DNA of 64,000 nucleotides from Sphaerolaimus hirsutus (Eukaryota > Nematoda > Chromadorea > Monhysterida > Sphaerolaimidae): contig OZ038450.1 in assembly GCA_964036195.1 (NCBI GenBank), positions 5,148,701 through 5,212,700 of the forward strand. Direction: 5' to 3'. The notes under the pieces were generated by a model, which had not been told where the DNA came from, searched no databases, and was given only the letters and a program-made list of their open reading frames with translations. Position numbers and translations under genes: made by a program. This document shows, piece after piece, positions 49,701 through 60,047 of this stretch (position 1 is its first letter; each line of letters begins with the position of its first letter).

Positions 49701-49989
49701 AATGGGTGTTGCCGCGTTTGATGTTGTCTTTGAATTTCCCAGGGACATAGGTTGAATTGAGCTGGCCGAATCCACTGTGGGAATATGGTAGGGTAGTGCC
49801 TGAAATGTACTGCCGTTAATATTTAGGTATATTTTCACTGGATTTTTGAATGTTTATATTTATAAAAAATACCTTGGCCAAATCCATCTCATCTTTGATG
49901 CTGTCCGTATCGCAACTTTCCCCATTATCATCCGTTTGTTCTAGATCACAGTTTCCAATCATCATGCCATCCATTTTCTCGCTCGACAT
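37770..49989 (-). CDS. TRIM-NHL-type protein without RING, 16 exons
   Basis: Exons, in order: 49989-49873, 49799-49487, 49015-48915, 46549-46403, 45057-44907, 44653 to about 44342, 44079-43725, 43424-43315, 43088-42962, 41657-41511, 41138-41013, 40604-40420, 39862-39701, 39600-39480, 38507-38107, 37856-37770 (stop TAA). All junctions except exon 6/7 join in phase with GT/AG sites; the exon 6 donor is unresolved. The start ATG opens MSSEKMDGMMIG. The protein has a partial B-box-like motif, a long coiled coil, a middle region that could be a filamin-type domain, and about six NHL repeats at the C-terminus. NHL proteins of this group bind RNA or partners through the NHL propeller and repress mRNAs. 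No RING is seen, as in Brat/Wech-like members. Exon 15 is split by a 191-bp insertion (see 38207-38392). Confidence 0.8.
38207..38392. mobile_element. Foldback family A copy splitting an NHL coding exon
   Basis: Flanked by CCAGG on the plus strand (38202-38206 and 38393-38397), CCTGG in gene sense. The arms form a near-perfect inverted repeat around 38294. The flanking codons continue an NHL repeat exactly (GDRAGL / VLVAEWGNARVQ) if element plus one duplication copy (191 bp, not a multiple of three) are removed. The donor GTGCCA exists, but the other border reads CCCCCTG, with no AG. Confidence 0.8.
39106..39264. mobile_element. hAT-like family F copy, ends TAGTGATGGAA
   Basis: Exact 8-bp duplication GTTTCGGG (39098-39105, 39265-39272). 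159 bp, made of GGCGCC and TGGCGCCA words throughout. Located in NHL gene intron 14. Fragments of the same family occur near 15694-15755, 41680-41752 with 42561-42730, and 51310-51416. Confidence 0.82.
39298..39465. repeat. Family A copy next to NHL exon 14
   Basis: Contains ACTGTAAAATGTCC and ends TTTACAGGGCTCGGAACTGGC, about 15 bases from the donor of exon 14 (39480). Confidence 0.45.
39941..40060. mobile_element. Family C element, short, NHL gene intron 12
   Basis: Perfect ends TACCGTATTTCCTCGAAATA and its inverse; the interior is only G/C runs. 120 bp. Confidence 0.8.
40203..40378. repeat. Family A copy, NHL gene intron 12
   Basis: Mirrored ends CCAGTCCTACCTAAAGTC and GGTCCTACTCCTAGG, with TGTGTAAAATG/GCATTTGACAAATTTGTG arms. 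Confidence 0.45.
41753..42560. mobile_element. hAT-like family G copy, ends TAGGGCTCGAA
   Basis: Exact 8-bp duplication CTTGCCCG (41745-41752, 42561-42568). Both ends carry GACTCG arrays; the middle has a 31-bp-arm inverted repeat (about 42123-42153 and 42246-42276). It is inserted into GGCGCC-rich family-F sequence in NHL gene intron 9. Confidence 0.85.
43093..43313. mobile_element. Foldback family A copy forming a complete intron (introner-like)
   Basis: Flanked by the 5-bp duplication CCTGG on the plus strand (43088-43092 and 43314-43318), which is CCAGG in gene sense. In gene sense the element begins TGCCAATCCCAGATCCTG and ends CAGGGTCTGGGACTGCCC. The donor GT is the last G of the duplication plus the element's first T; the acceptor AG lies in the second duplication copy. 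Exons 8 and 9 of the NHL gene then join in phase 2, as AG + G, with no coding base lost or gained. Intron length is 226 bp and contains nothing else. Confidence 0.82.
43493..43655. repeat. Family A copy, NHL gene intron 7
   Basis: Begins TAGTCCCACACCCTGTAAAG and ends GCATTTTACACAGTGCGGGA on the plus strand. It is internal to the intron. Confidence 0.5.
45140..46269. mobile_element. hAT-like family L copy, ends CAACGATGG/CCATCGTTG
   Basis: Exact 8-bp duplication CGTATAGC (45132-45139, 46270-46277). Both ends have arrays of GAGTTTTT and TGTGTTTCTG words. A family-C copy (about 45587-45911) is nested inside. It lies in NHL gene intron 4. Confidence 0.82.
46680..46935. mobile_element. Family B short inverted-repeat element
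   Basis: Ends AGTATACTCCGG and CCGAGTATACC; the interior has CGTGGTTCCCGCTGG, TTGTTGTTATAATGTTATTC, and TTGGCACGCTTCCAACACGA. About 255 bp. It is nearly identical to 14190-14460. Confidence 0.7.
49080..49454. mobile_element. Family C element, NHL gene intron 2
   Basis: Left end TACCGTATTTCCTCGAAATA; the right end is decayed (TTCGAGTATAGACAGTA). It lies between exons 2 and 3, with its right end about 30 bases from the exon 2 donor. Confidence 0.65.
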
Positions 49990-50137
49990 AATGGACAGTT
50001 TAAATTACCTATTTACATTCCCCATGCACTTGCACTCAAATTTCGCTCATTAAGCCAGTGGTCAACATACACAAAAAAATAGACGCTGTTAGAAAAAATA
50101 GACGCATTGTAACTCTGTTGGACCACCGGCAGCACTG

Positions 50138-51262
50138 GTACCAATCCCAGACCCAGTAAAATTCCCTGTAAAATGTCAAATGTCATGCAAAGTGCCTAAA
50201 GTCATGGAAAATGCCCTGTAAAATGTCATGTAAAATGCCTAAAGTTTTGGAAAATGCCCTGTAAGATGTAAATGTCATGTAAAATGCCTTAAGTTTTGGA
50301 AAATGCCCTGTAAAATGTAAAATGTCATATAAAGTGCCTAAAGTCAGAAAATGCCCTGTAAAATGTCAAATGCCATGCAAAGTGTCAGAAGTCATTTAAA
50401 ATACCATAAACACAGTTTGCCATTTTCTAGAGCATTTTAGAGGGTCTGGGAGAGCTCCCTGGACAGACGCTTCATTAGAATTCACTGTAAACATTCACAT
50501 CTGCACCTTCAGTCAGTCGCTGGACTTTCCAATCAATAAGGTAAGTCAATTGGGCGCTTTTTCATGACCGCCAGCGGGACTAGCAAGTTTCTGTTCCAGC
50601 GGGCCGCCGCCTCACTCAAAGCCATCCCGCGGCCGCGCTCAATAGGAAATAAGCTACGGTGTGGGTCATTTGAACACGATGTGGTAATAAATTTGCATGT
50701 GGATCACCCGGCATCCTGAATTTTCTGTCACGCCGCTGATAACGAGTGATTCTCTTCGCGAGCTGTTTTATTAGCGCCGGCGCGGCCACCATGTATGCAA
50801 CATCGCGACGCGCTCGCAAAACTTTGCGCTCGCCCTTGTGCTTGACTGGAGGGCCGCGCGTAGACAGTCGGGCTACAATGCATACAGACTGCATGCACGC
50901 ACGCGGACTAGCGACTGGTTGCTGTAGTAGCGCATGGATTGTTGCAGCTGGCGACAATTTTAGTGCCACGTTCAGTGCCAGTCTAGGTAGGGACAGTACC
51001 AGACCTTGTAAAGTGTAAAGTAAGGTGTAAAATGTCATGTAAAATGTCACTCAAAACAACAAAATAGACAATTTTTTACTGAACTTTAAATGACCACTTT
51101 ACAGTTTACAGTGTCTGGGATTGCCACTTGGTGCCACTGCCAGAACCTGTAAAATGCCCTGTAAAATGGCAACCTAGTTTACAATTTTCCAGGACATTTT
51201 ACATGACTTTTGACAATTTGCATGACTGTTGACATTTTACAGGGTCTGGGAGTGTCTCCTAG
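50138..51262. repeat. Cluster of three family A copies upstream of the NHL gene
   Basis: 50138-50463: extended copy with several repeats of GTAAAATGTCA..GCCTAAAGT, with ends TACCAATCCCAGACCC and GGTCTGGGAGAGCTCC flanked by CTGG. 50995-51122: short copy. 51128-51262: copy with ends CCACTGCCAGAACCTG and CAGGGTCTGGGAGTG. Between them, 50560-50990 is GC-rich single-copy-looking sequence and could be promoter; no exon is supported. Confidence 0.5.
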
Positions 51263-52166
51263 ACTGACATGGGTCACCTGTGTGCGACAGAGCTGTCACC
51301 GTTATTTAAACAGCGCCAGAGCCAGGCAGCGTCTTCTCAGCATTAAGTGTCTCAACGCCAGTGCCATGGCACATCATTGGCGCTGGCGCCATGACACTTC
51401 CCATCACTAGCAGCGACCGCTCATCGGCCAGCCAGCTTAGCGCAAGCGCAATGACTTTGGCGCGACTGAGGCATGAACGCAACGGGGAACGCGGCCGCTG
51501 CCGGCGCCGGTTCACATTTCATCACTTTCACATGATGGGCCCGTGGCGATGCGCGCCGCCAGTGCAAAGTGCAGTGTGCATGTGCATCGCATGCGCTGCC
51601 CAGACGATTCTGTCAAGTTCATGTGCCTTAGTTGGGGTTTAGGGGGTTAGCTGGCCATGGAGGAGGGTGTTTTTAGCCCCCGTTTTTAATTTAGCGAGAC
51701 ACTTTCTTTTTGATTAAGTCGATCTTATAATGTGCATCGAAATTTATCCATTGTCATCATTAGTAGGTAAATATATTATCTGTTTGACTTCACGGATTAT
51801 GTACAGTCTACCGACTTCAGATTTGGTACTGAGATTTTAGCATGTAGAATATCATACGAATTACGAACGAGTGACATTCTTTAAATCTTTCAATAGGGCA
51901 CAACACCGCACAGAATTAAAATATGACAAGACTTCATTCCTCAAAATATGGTAAAGATCTCTGGTACATTCAGTAAATATAGTCACTGACAACCCATGTC
52001 CACTACCTAATCGAAAACAGATATTTGACAAAATGATCTTGGAGTGGCCGGAAACAAGTCCATCCAAATTACATTTTAAACAGCTCCGGCATTGCCTGAC
52101 GCGTGCTGGAAGAGTGCAAGAGAAAGTATTGTGCTGTGCAGCCCAATATTGCACCTGAAGCTCTAA

Positions 52167-52335
52167 CCAGGATCAAATCCCAGGGCCTGTAAAAATTCCT
52201 GTATAATGTCAAGTGTCATGCAAAGTGTCAAAACTCAAGGAAAATGCACTGCGAAATAGCAAACGTAAGTTTTCCAGGACATCTTCTATGACATTTTACA
52301 GGGCATCCTACAGTCAAGTGTTAACTGCATGTGGT
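52167..52335. repeat. Family A copy, decayed
   Basis: Begins AAATCCCAGGGCCTGTAAAA with TGTCATGCAAAGTGTC. The right arm is shortened. It is followed by a family-K-like block (TGGTCAATTCC...CTGCGGAATTGGC, about 52334-52605). Confidence 0.4.
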
Positions 52336-52889
52336 CAATTCCACAAATGGTTATATAAAAAGTGACTTATAAGTAAGTGACAAGTCATTTGAGAAGTGGC
52401 AAGTGAAGAGGCAAATAAAAAATCAATAGGTCAATTTATAAATGACAATTTAAAAAACAAACTTGTCAAAGAACGACTATGTATGTTGGCTGACTGTGGT
52501 GGGAGAAATGATCAGATACTGAACTCATCGAACGATGGTAGCACCCAGTGAAAACCACCCGGACCGTTTGACAGTTGAGTTTCCACTTGACACACTGCGG
52601 AATTGGCTCCTGCTTGGCAGCACCAGAAGCTGGCTGATAATTGCATGAGACAAATTGTGACACACTTGTCATTGGGGCTTTTCCGCTGAATGGCTTATGG
52701 TGTGTCATGATAATTGCGCTTATAGGGAGCCAAGGCGGCTTTGCGCATTGAAGATTATTCTTCCAGCGTTTGAAGTTAAGTCTGCTTACGCGTGGAATCC
52801 ATCACGCTGGCACTGTTATGTGACAATCTTTTGGGAAAAAGTGAAAAAATATTCTGAAAAACTGTTGATAGCGTTGAATAACCTTTGGG

Positions 52890-53905
52890 CAGGGTTGGCA
52901 AAATCTCAGAAAAAAATAAAAATAAAATAAAATGGAATATTCAAGAATAAAATAAAATAAAATGGAAAATTTAAGAATAAAAATAAAAATTGTATAAAAA
53001 TTCGAATTTTTGTAAAATTTTTGTAAAATTGTATAAAAATTCGTATTTTTGTAAAATTGTATAAAAATTCATATTTTTTGTAAAATTTTGTTTCATTGCT
53101 TGAGTCTCTACCTGTTTATTCATGGATCTGGGGGCAGTCCCAAGCATTGTAAAGTGTCAAATGTCATGTAAAATGACATGCAAAGTGTCAATTGTCATGA
53201 CAAATGTAAAGTAAAGTGTAAATCGTCATGACATGTAAAAATTAAAGTATCAATTGTCAAGCAAATTGTGCTCAAATCTCATGTTTAATTTCGAAATCTT
53301 ATGTTTTGTATCCAAATTATGTTGTTGTTGACTCCAAACTTTATGTTAACATTTGGATACAAAAACACAAGATTTGGATCTAAAACATACTATGGATACA
53401 AAAACACAAGATTTGGATACACAATTCACACTTTGCATGACATTTGTCATGACAATTGCCACTTTGCTTGAAATTTTACATGACACTTGACATTTTGCAT
53501 GACAATTGATACTTTGCATGACATTTTACAAATGTGCCAAGCACACTCCAGTAGTCCTTCTATTGAAAATGCAAACCATTCTTATCAATAATTGTAACTT
53601 TACACTTGCAGCTAGCTAACAATACATACTGCATGCAACTTTTGAAAAGTAAGGGAAAAATTTGTCACAGGTTTTTCATGTATAGGTCAAATTATAACAT
53701 TTTTCTGGCCTTGCATGCATATTTCTGATTTTTTGTAAAATTTTTGTACAATTTTTGTAAAATTTTTGTAAAATGTGTCATTTTATTTTATTAATGACTT
53801 TTGGGAATAAAATAAAATAAAATAAAATGAAACAAGAATAAAATAAAAATAAAATAAAATTTTTATACAATTTTACTAAAATGAATTTTTATAAAACCAA
53901 CCCTG
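52890..53905. mobile_element. hAT-like non-autonomous element, ends CAGGGTTGG/CCAACCCTG
   Basis: Exact 8-bp duplication CCTTTGGG at 52882-52889 and 53906-53913. Subterminal arrays of AAATAAAATA at both ends and TTTTTGTAAAATT blocks. It has no coding sequence. A family-A copy (about 53130-53545, with GGGGGCAGTCCCAAGC) is nested inside it. Confidence 0.8.
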
Positions 53906-54031
53906 CCTTTGGGTGATTTTTATTCAAAACATAAGCAAATATATAAAAAATAGGATTTTTTAAATTCATATTTTTCCAGGATTTTTCAGACAAGATCAAA
54001 TTTTCTTTTTTGAGAGATTCAAAAAATTAGG

Positions 54032-54115
54032 TACCGTACTTCCTCAAAATACCCCCCTCAAGTTTCTCACCCAGAAAAAATAAACCCACGGGGGATATTT
54101 CGAGGAAGTACGGTA
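54032..54115. mobile_element. Family C element, minimal 84-bp copy
   Basis: Perfect ends TACCGTACTTCCTC and the inverse GAGGAAGTACGGTA. It shows that the shortest form has only the ends and one C-run/G-run pair. Confidence 0.75.
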
Positions 54116-54543
54116 TGTATAATTATATTTCATCTGATGTTTCTAACAGATTTTTTTTTATATTTTCTTGAGTGATTTTCTGAGAAAATCACCCATTTTT
54201 CAATGCTAATTGTCGATTCAATATTAAAAATGGAAGGAGACAGTTCTAAATTCGTCACTTAACAGAGTGCAGGACACGTCACAGATGATGGGAAAGTGAA
54301 ATTGCAAAACAAAGCACTAAAAACAGTTAGTTGCCCAAAAAAAGCGCCAGGTGTTGCCAAATTTGCAGAATCACACCTTCAATGTTTTTTTTTGCAAATG
54401 CAAACAACATTTCATGCTATGAGCAAACACTAAATACATGTCAAAAAGCACGGGAAAGCAAAATGGCCAACATTCTCAACGCGTGCATTTATGTTGAAAA
54501 TGCATCAAGAATACGCAATCTGTTTTAGTTTGTTAATCTTGAG

Positions 54544-56123
54544 TAGCATTCAAAAAAATCACCAATTGTTTGGAAAATATATATAAATATATCACCCCAA
54601 ACTTGGAAAAAATATAAATATATATATAAATCATTCAAGGCCTTCAGAAAATATAATTAAATCACTGAAAAAATAACTCTAAGCTCAAAAAAAATCACAA
54701 AAAATCACTTGCGGTTTATTTCAATTACAAAGCAAAATTGTGGGCTATTGCGGGCTTAATTTACCATTTGCAACCACAAAAATGTACTCTAACATCCCAC
54801 AATCTATTTATTATTGTTTCACAAGCAGTATTCATTTCATACAATATTGACAAGTGAAAATATCATGCAAATATCACAACAGAAAAATTCAACCTACAAC
54901 CTCAATGACAACTTCAAAAACATTTTGCACTGCAAACATGTTGCACTTAACCCAAAGTGCCTGGTTGTGGCAGTGATGTTTGACTAAATAGGTGCTTAGT
55001 ACTTGCAGCAGTGCCAGGTATGCCGAGCAAGTTTCGTGCAAATTCACTTACCATATTTCCTCGAAATACCCCCAGGGGATTTATTTTTTCAGAGTGAGAA
55101 TATTGAGGGGGGTTAAACCAGGGGGGTTATAAATTCATAGTGTCCATTTTGACGGGTTTTTTTAGAGGAAATGCAGTAGTTCACACAATCATCTAGTGTT
55201 TTAAAAAGCTACTTTTTCAACAGTGGTGAGCTGTGAAAACTCAGGGCACATGGCTACACGTTTGGCAAAATTTTTGTGACATTTTGGTGACACCATGGTG
55301 ACAGTTTTCCACAGTTGTCCCCCATATTTGATAACTGGCAACATTGGTGGATGTCACCAAGTGTTGCCAGCTTTCAAAAGTGGTGAAGTGAGTTTTCAAT
55401 TACTGTAGATCATTTTTGATGACATCAAGCAGGTATTTTTTATTCAATGTTATGTTTTATTTCAGAAAAGTATGTTATTAGATAGAGAGATGGTTTATAC
55501 ACTAAAACGTGACAATACAATTCATAGCAGGATGACATAAAAAGTTACTAAAACAGTTTACATATTTGTCACACACATAATGAAGACTAACTGATGGTGA
55601 TATCACCATTTGTCATCATTTGAATTTTCACATTAGGTAAACACAGTGGCAAACTAGTGACTTGCCAAAACAACCCCACTGAAATTCACGCTATTTGTGA
55701 AAACTGAACATCTACAGCATTCTATTGTGGAAAACTGGATGGTGACATGTCACCATTTTTGGCCATTTCAGTTTTCAAAAAAGTCATGGTGAAAACTAGT
55801 GTGTGTAGGCACAATATTTACCTGCTTCAAACACTATTTTAACTCAATAATGCTCCACATGAGCAGATGAGAGATTTTCATGAGAAAATTCTCTTTCAAA
55901 ATTCAAAATTATCTTGCACAAATTACATGTATTAGTCATGAAGCGCAATACTTGCACCACATAGTATGAGTGATTTTCTCAGTGATTTTTTTTCGAATTT
56001 GAAAAATATATATAAATATATCACTCAGAATTTGAAAAAAATATAAATATATATAAATCACGGGTTACTTATATTTATTGTGATTTTCGAAAATATAAAT
56101 CACGGGTTATTTTTCGAATGCTA
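54544..56123. mobile_element. hAT-like family N copy, ends TAGCATTC/GAATGCTA
   Basis: Exact 8-bp duplication ATCTTGAG (54536-54543, 56124-56131). Subterminal words are ATATATATAAATATATCAC and AAATCAC at both ends. A family-C copy (55049-55177) and a block with CCATGGTGACAGTTTTCCACA are inside. Non-coding. Confidence 0.82.
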
Positions 56124-56256
56124 ATCTTGAGGTATACAGAGAACACAGATGAATAGGAACATGGTGAAAGGAAACACATAAAAATTGTGTTTTCCTGTAG
56201 ATGATTGCGATGCAATGACGTACAGAAATAATCACCACACCACGGCAGGATCTAAA

Positions 56257-56679
56257 TACCGTATTACCTCGAAATACCCCCATGGGGGTTTATTTCGCCG
56301 GCAAAATTTGAGGGGGGTTTATTCGAGGGGGGGGGTTATTCGAGGGGGGTTATTATTTCGTCAGAAATTTTCGTAAGGATCGTAGTAAATAGTAGGCATT
56401 TGCATACCCAAAACAGGTAATAAATGTGTCCAAACAGGATATATTTGGACATAAAAACGTAGATAGCCGCAAAAAGTAGTCTATGTGTAGCTGCAATGCA
56501 AATTAACAGTAATATACATTATGTACATTGCATACATGACATATTTATTATGTACATGACGTACATCATTCCGAAGGGGGGGGGTATTTCGAGGGGGTGT
56601 TATTATTTCCCCAGCCCATTTTGAGGGGGGGGTTAATTCGAGGGGGGTTAATTCAAGGATAATTCGAGGTAATAAGGTA
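56257..56679. mobile_element. Family C element
   Basis: Ends TACCGTATTACCTCGAA and the inverse, one mismatch at the right. Its interior shares AGGATCGTAGTAAATAGTAG and later blocks with 18467-18890 and 45587-45911. Confidence 0.78.
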
Positions 56680-56937
56680 TATGCAGTATTTATCTGATTG
56701 TTTATGAAAACGAATTAAGTCAAATTCCTGAAAAGCCATACCAAAAAGGATTTCATGCTTGTTCTGAAATTCATCAGACACAGGGGATATTTTACAAAAA
56801 TCAGTATTCATTTAAGATTTTCACACTTTTTGTAAAGGATCACACAGAACTAGGAATTGGCATGAAAACCGACGAGTCCCGTTTTCGCTGATCGGAATGC
56901 ACCATATCACACATGTAGTAAGTCCAATGTTGTTTAC

Positions 56938-56980
56938 CTGAAGAATCACTCGCCACTGAGAATGTTGACAGTGACTTCCC
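56938..56980 (-). CDS. Candidate small exon downstream of Cys-rich copy 1
   Basis: A 43-bp segment between TACAG and GTAAAC, encoding GKSLSTFSVASDSS. Its first residues resemble the module starts GKSG/GESG, and phase 0 fits the 57053 exon end. The next exon is not identified. Confidence 0.25.
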
Positions 56981-57052
56981 CTGTATTTAGTTTCAACTGT
57001 ATTCATTTTTCACTGTGATTGGATGGAACAGTGTAGGTACAAAAGTACTCAC

Positions 57053-57367
57053 ATGTATATCAGGGTAAATTCCATAGTTGTTAGGCACAAGGACATCTCC
57101 ATCCCAACAGGAGCCATCCATTTTTAGAGGGATATATGTAGTCTGAAAACCACTTCCCCTGATATATACAGCCATGAACAGTCCATTTCTAGGTGCCCTT
57201 GATACAAGTCCTAGCGCATCACACAGGCCACTGCTGACTGTCGTGTAACCAGTGTTTTGCAAAGCAGGGTGGAAGCACCAATTGTTTCTGCATTCATTAT
57301 CAGCCACTGAATACAGCAAGCATACTCCATTAGGTATAACACAATGGAGTATACTGCCAGACTTCCC
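57053..57367 (-). CDS. Exon with Cys-rich module, copy 1 (unrecognised protein)
   Basis: A 315-bp (105-codon) phase 0-0 exon with a CAG acceptor and GTGAGT donor. It begins GKSGSILHC and includes CLLYSV, NNWC, NTGYTT, PRNGLFMAVYI, YIPLKMDGSCWDGD. Cys are spread through the module. I do not recognise the family. The strong similarity to 60048-60366 shows a repeated domain, probably extracellular given the Cys. Strand and frame are supported by conservation between the two copies. Confidence 0.6.
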
Positions 57368-57681
57368 CTGTGAAAACGATATGCAATGCACCTCTAAATA
57401 GAGAAAAAAAATTCTGCATGAAAAACATCTATGCAAATGGATATTTTACACATGATAAATGTAGTAAAGGTATTAAATAAAGACCCAACATTTTGTTTAT
57501 GGATACACACCACTCACATCTACAAACATGATTAGAACTAAAATTCTGGCACTGGTCCATCATTTTTGTGGAAAAAAGAGCATTAAATGGAAGCTCCATA
57601 AAATTTTCAATAATGTGAAAAAAGTATAGTGACAAATTGGAAAGTATGCCAAAAATGGGAAGTTTGTGACTGTGTTCATTG

Positions 57682-58465
57682 CAGAGTTGTTAAAATACCG
57701 GTATTTTTGGAAAGTGTAAGTGTAAGCGTAAATACACTTTCCAAATTTTGAGTATGGATACCAAAAGTGTAAGGTATTTTAAAAATACCTAGGAAAGTGT
57801 AAAAAAAGTGTAAGTGTAAAAAATTTTTTAGAAAGAGCTCCCACTGTTGAGCATAAGAAAACACCACTGTTTTCACCTTTAGATCAATTTATTAATCATT
57901 TTCGTGCATCTGTTCACATTTTACTGCTGTATGAACAGCCGTATGAAACATTTCAGACTGTAACAAATTTAGTGGTATGAAGTTGCGTAATAATGGCACG
58001 TTTTCAGTGTTGATATTTTACTGATTAAGCTATGTGATACACACTGTTTAAATACAAGAATGGACATACAGCAATAATGTCAGTGCAAAAGCCAGTGTCA
58101 AGCAGGTGAAATTGATCTTGTCATTTTTACAAAGTATGATGAAACTGTAGAATACCATGAGTACTGATCAAAGGTTGGAGCTGGTGCACGTTTGTACATT
58201 TGCTATATTTTCTACATTCAATGCATAACTGCATGTGTGCACTGTGCAGTTATTTTTCGTACATGACCCAGTTTTATGCCTCCTCAAATGCTTCAAACAG
58301 GGCCATCTGAAAGAAAAAAATACACTTTCTGTATCCGGGTATTTTGCCCAGGAAAGTGTAAAAAAAGTGTACAGGTATTTTATGAAAGTGTAAGTGTAAG
58401 GATAAATATAAATACCCATTTACCCGGGTATTTCGGGTAAGTGTAAATACACTTTCGCAACTCTG
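57682..58465. mobile_element. hAT-like family E copy, GTAAGT subtype
   Basis: Ends CAGAGTTG and CAACTCTG, exact 8-bp duplication GTTCATTG (57674-57681, 58466-58473). Arrays are GTAAGT/GTGTAA at both ends in place of GTAAAC. The interior matches 61117-61865 in inverse orientation. Confidence 0.85.
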
Positions 58466-59011
58466 GTTCATTGGTCCATTCATTCACACTTCATTCAATA
58501 TATTTGCTGCTATGCCTTTCAGCCTGCTATTTGGCTGTTTGGGAGATATCCGTTGTTCTGCTGAGATCAGTCTGACTTTACATGTGCAATGTGTGTAGCA
58601 AAATTTTTACTGTGTAAATGCAGTATTAGTATCCGATTTCTGTATGTGCATGTAAGATAAAATTTTATGAAAGGCATGAAAAAGATAAGGTAACAAATAA
58701 AAGAGTACTTTGTGCAATACTGTTTATTCAAATTTTAAGGGCAATCGCTATACTACCATGGCAATGCTAATCACAATTGGCATATAAAATCATCAATACA
58801 CAACTAGAAATTACATTCTTTGATCAAGGCATATTTAAACGCTAGGCACAGGTAGTGTCATGAAAATTCTGGAAGCTACTTGGTGAAAATCAGGCTGCTT
58901 GGGGTGACTGCATGTGTAGTCTGTCTGATATGCAGTTCCTGTGGAATCATGCACTAGTGATGTGAAACCATTTGACTTACCCTGTGTTATAAGAAAGTAT
59001 GGAGTCCATAG

Positions 59012-59602
59012 TAGGGTTCAAACGGGATCCCGATCCCGATCCCGGATCCCGTGAAATTCCGGGATTTACCAGTCCCGATCCCGATCCCGATCCCGAAACC
59101 CCAATCCCGATCCCGATCCCGAAATCTCAAAAATACCAATCCCGATCCTGATCCAGAAAGTTTTCAAATCCCGATCCCGAGAAACTCCCAAGTCCGGGAT
59201 CCCGATCCCAGAAAAATTAGTGGAAATTATAAAAAGTGAAATAATGACGTTTTTGCATGCAAAAAAGTGGATGCAAACCCCCAGCGTCAATTTTATGCCA
59301 CTTTTCTGGCATCCAACAGTGTTTTGACACCTTTATGAACAACTGTGAATGCCAGAAAAATGGCCAAAATCTCTATCCCTAGAACCCAATCCCGATCCCG
59401 GAAAAATGCCTATCCCAATCCCGATCCCGATCCCGTGACCCCAATCCCGGCCAATCCCGATCCCGATCCCGATCCCGAAATCTCAAAAAACCAATCCCGA
59501 TCCCGATCCCGAAACCCCAATCCCGATCCCGATCCCGATCCCAAAATCTCAAAAAGTGAATCCCGATCCCGATCCCGAAAAGTCAATCCCGTTTGAACCC
59601 TA
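59012..59602. mobile_element. hAT-like family H copy, ends TAGGGTTCAAACGGG
   Basis: Exact 8-bp duplication GTCCATAG (59004-59011, 59603-59610). Both halves are arrays of CCCGAT with the spacer AAATCTCAAAA. The ends resemble family G (TAGGG, then TC, then AA). Six-frame reading gives repetitive Pro/Asp/Arg or Ser frames that are not genes. Confidence 0.85.
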
Positions 59603-60047
59603 GTCCATAGTGGTACTGCTGGTAATTTGCTATTTCATCTGAAACTTGATGTGGGGTACCGGCACTGATTGCAGGAAATATAAAATCATGAATTGTTTGA
59701 TTCTGTTGAAATTCCTAAAGCTGCCCCAACAATTCACATAAATACAACAAAGTCACATGGTTTTGTACACAGAACAGTAAAATTCTACATGTACAAAGGT
59801 TCACATGCATAGCAAATTTGAAAAATATGATGGCAGAAATGCAATTAAAAATTCCAGGTATAAAAAACATTCAGGTGGTCTGAATATATGTATATGTCCT
59901 TTCTAAGTAAAAGCAAGTATCTTGTAATAACTATGCAATTGAACCTGTATAGTGGAAGTTAACACTTTGACAGATTTCACACATTGTCCCACATTAAACC
60001 TCAGATGAAATAATCTGAAGCATGCACTATCACAAAAAAGCTCTCAC

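Larger units (their letters stand above)
43725..49989 (-). other. NHL protein exons 1-7: N-terminus, B-box-like motif, coiled coil
   Basis: Exon 1 (39 codons) is acidic. Exon 2 is Ser/Gln-rich and ends with LYCTQCLTPI...HADSHQDHMH, which looks like the second half of a B-box (paired Cys, then spaced His); the first zinc-binding half is not visible. Exon 3 (LVQKLKRDRERLLETVVELR) and exon 4 (EAGRAIECTFDGAAAKLDAR) are heptad-rich, typical of the B-box C-terminal coiled coil. Exons 5-7 are Asp/Asn/Ser-rich, with TILHADDG at the exon 6 end and VECALVRWSPSGCDVAQP at the exon 7 end. Intron 4 contains the 45140-46269 element. Confidence 0.65.
50000..52881. other. Intergenic region upstream of the NHL gene
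   Basis: Apart from family A and K copies and a family-F fragment, I see no supportable gene. The stretch 50560-51600 is unusually GC-rich and has many CpG, so it may contain the NHL gene promoter or a 5' non-coding exon. Confidence 0.4.

Noticed and set aside
52697..52930. Plus-strand frame of 77 codons
   Set aside because: It runs into the AAATAAAATA array of an element; the upstream part has no motif and no splice context.
59051..59596. Plus-strand Pro/Asp/Ser/Arg-repeat proteins
   Set aside because: They are translations of the CCCGAT array in the family H element; the array has clear transposon ends and an 8-bp duplication.
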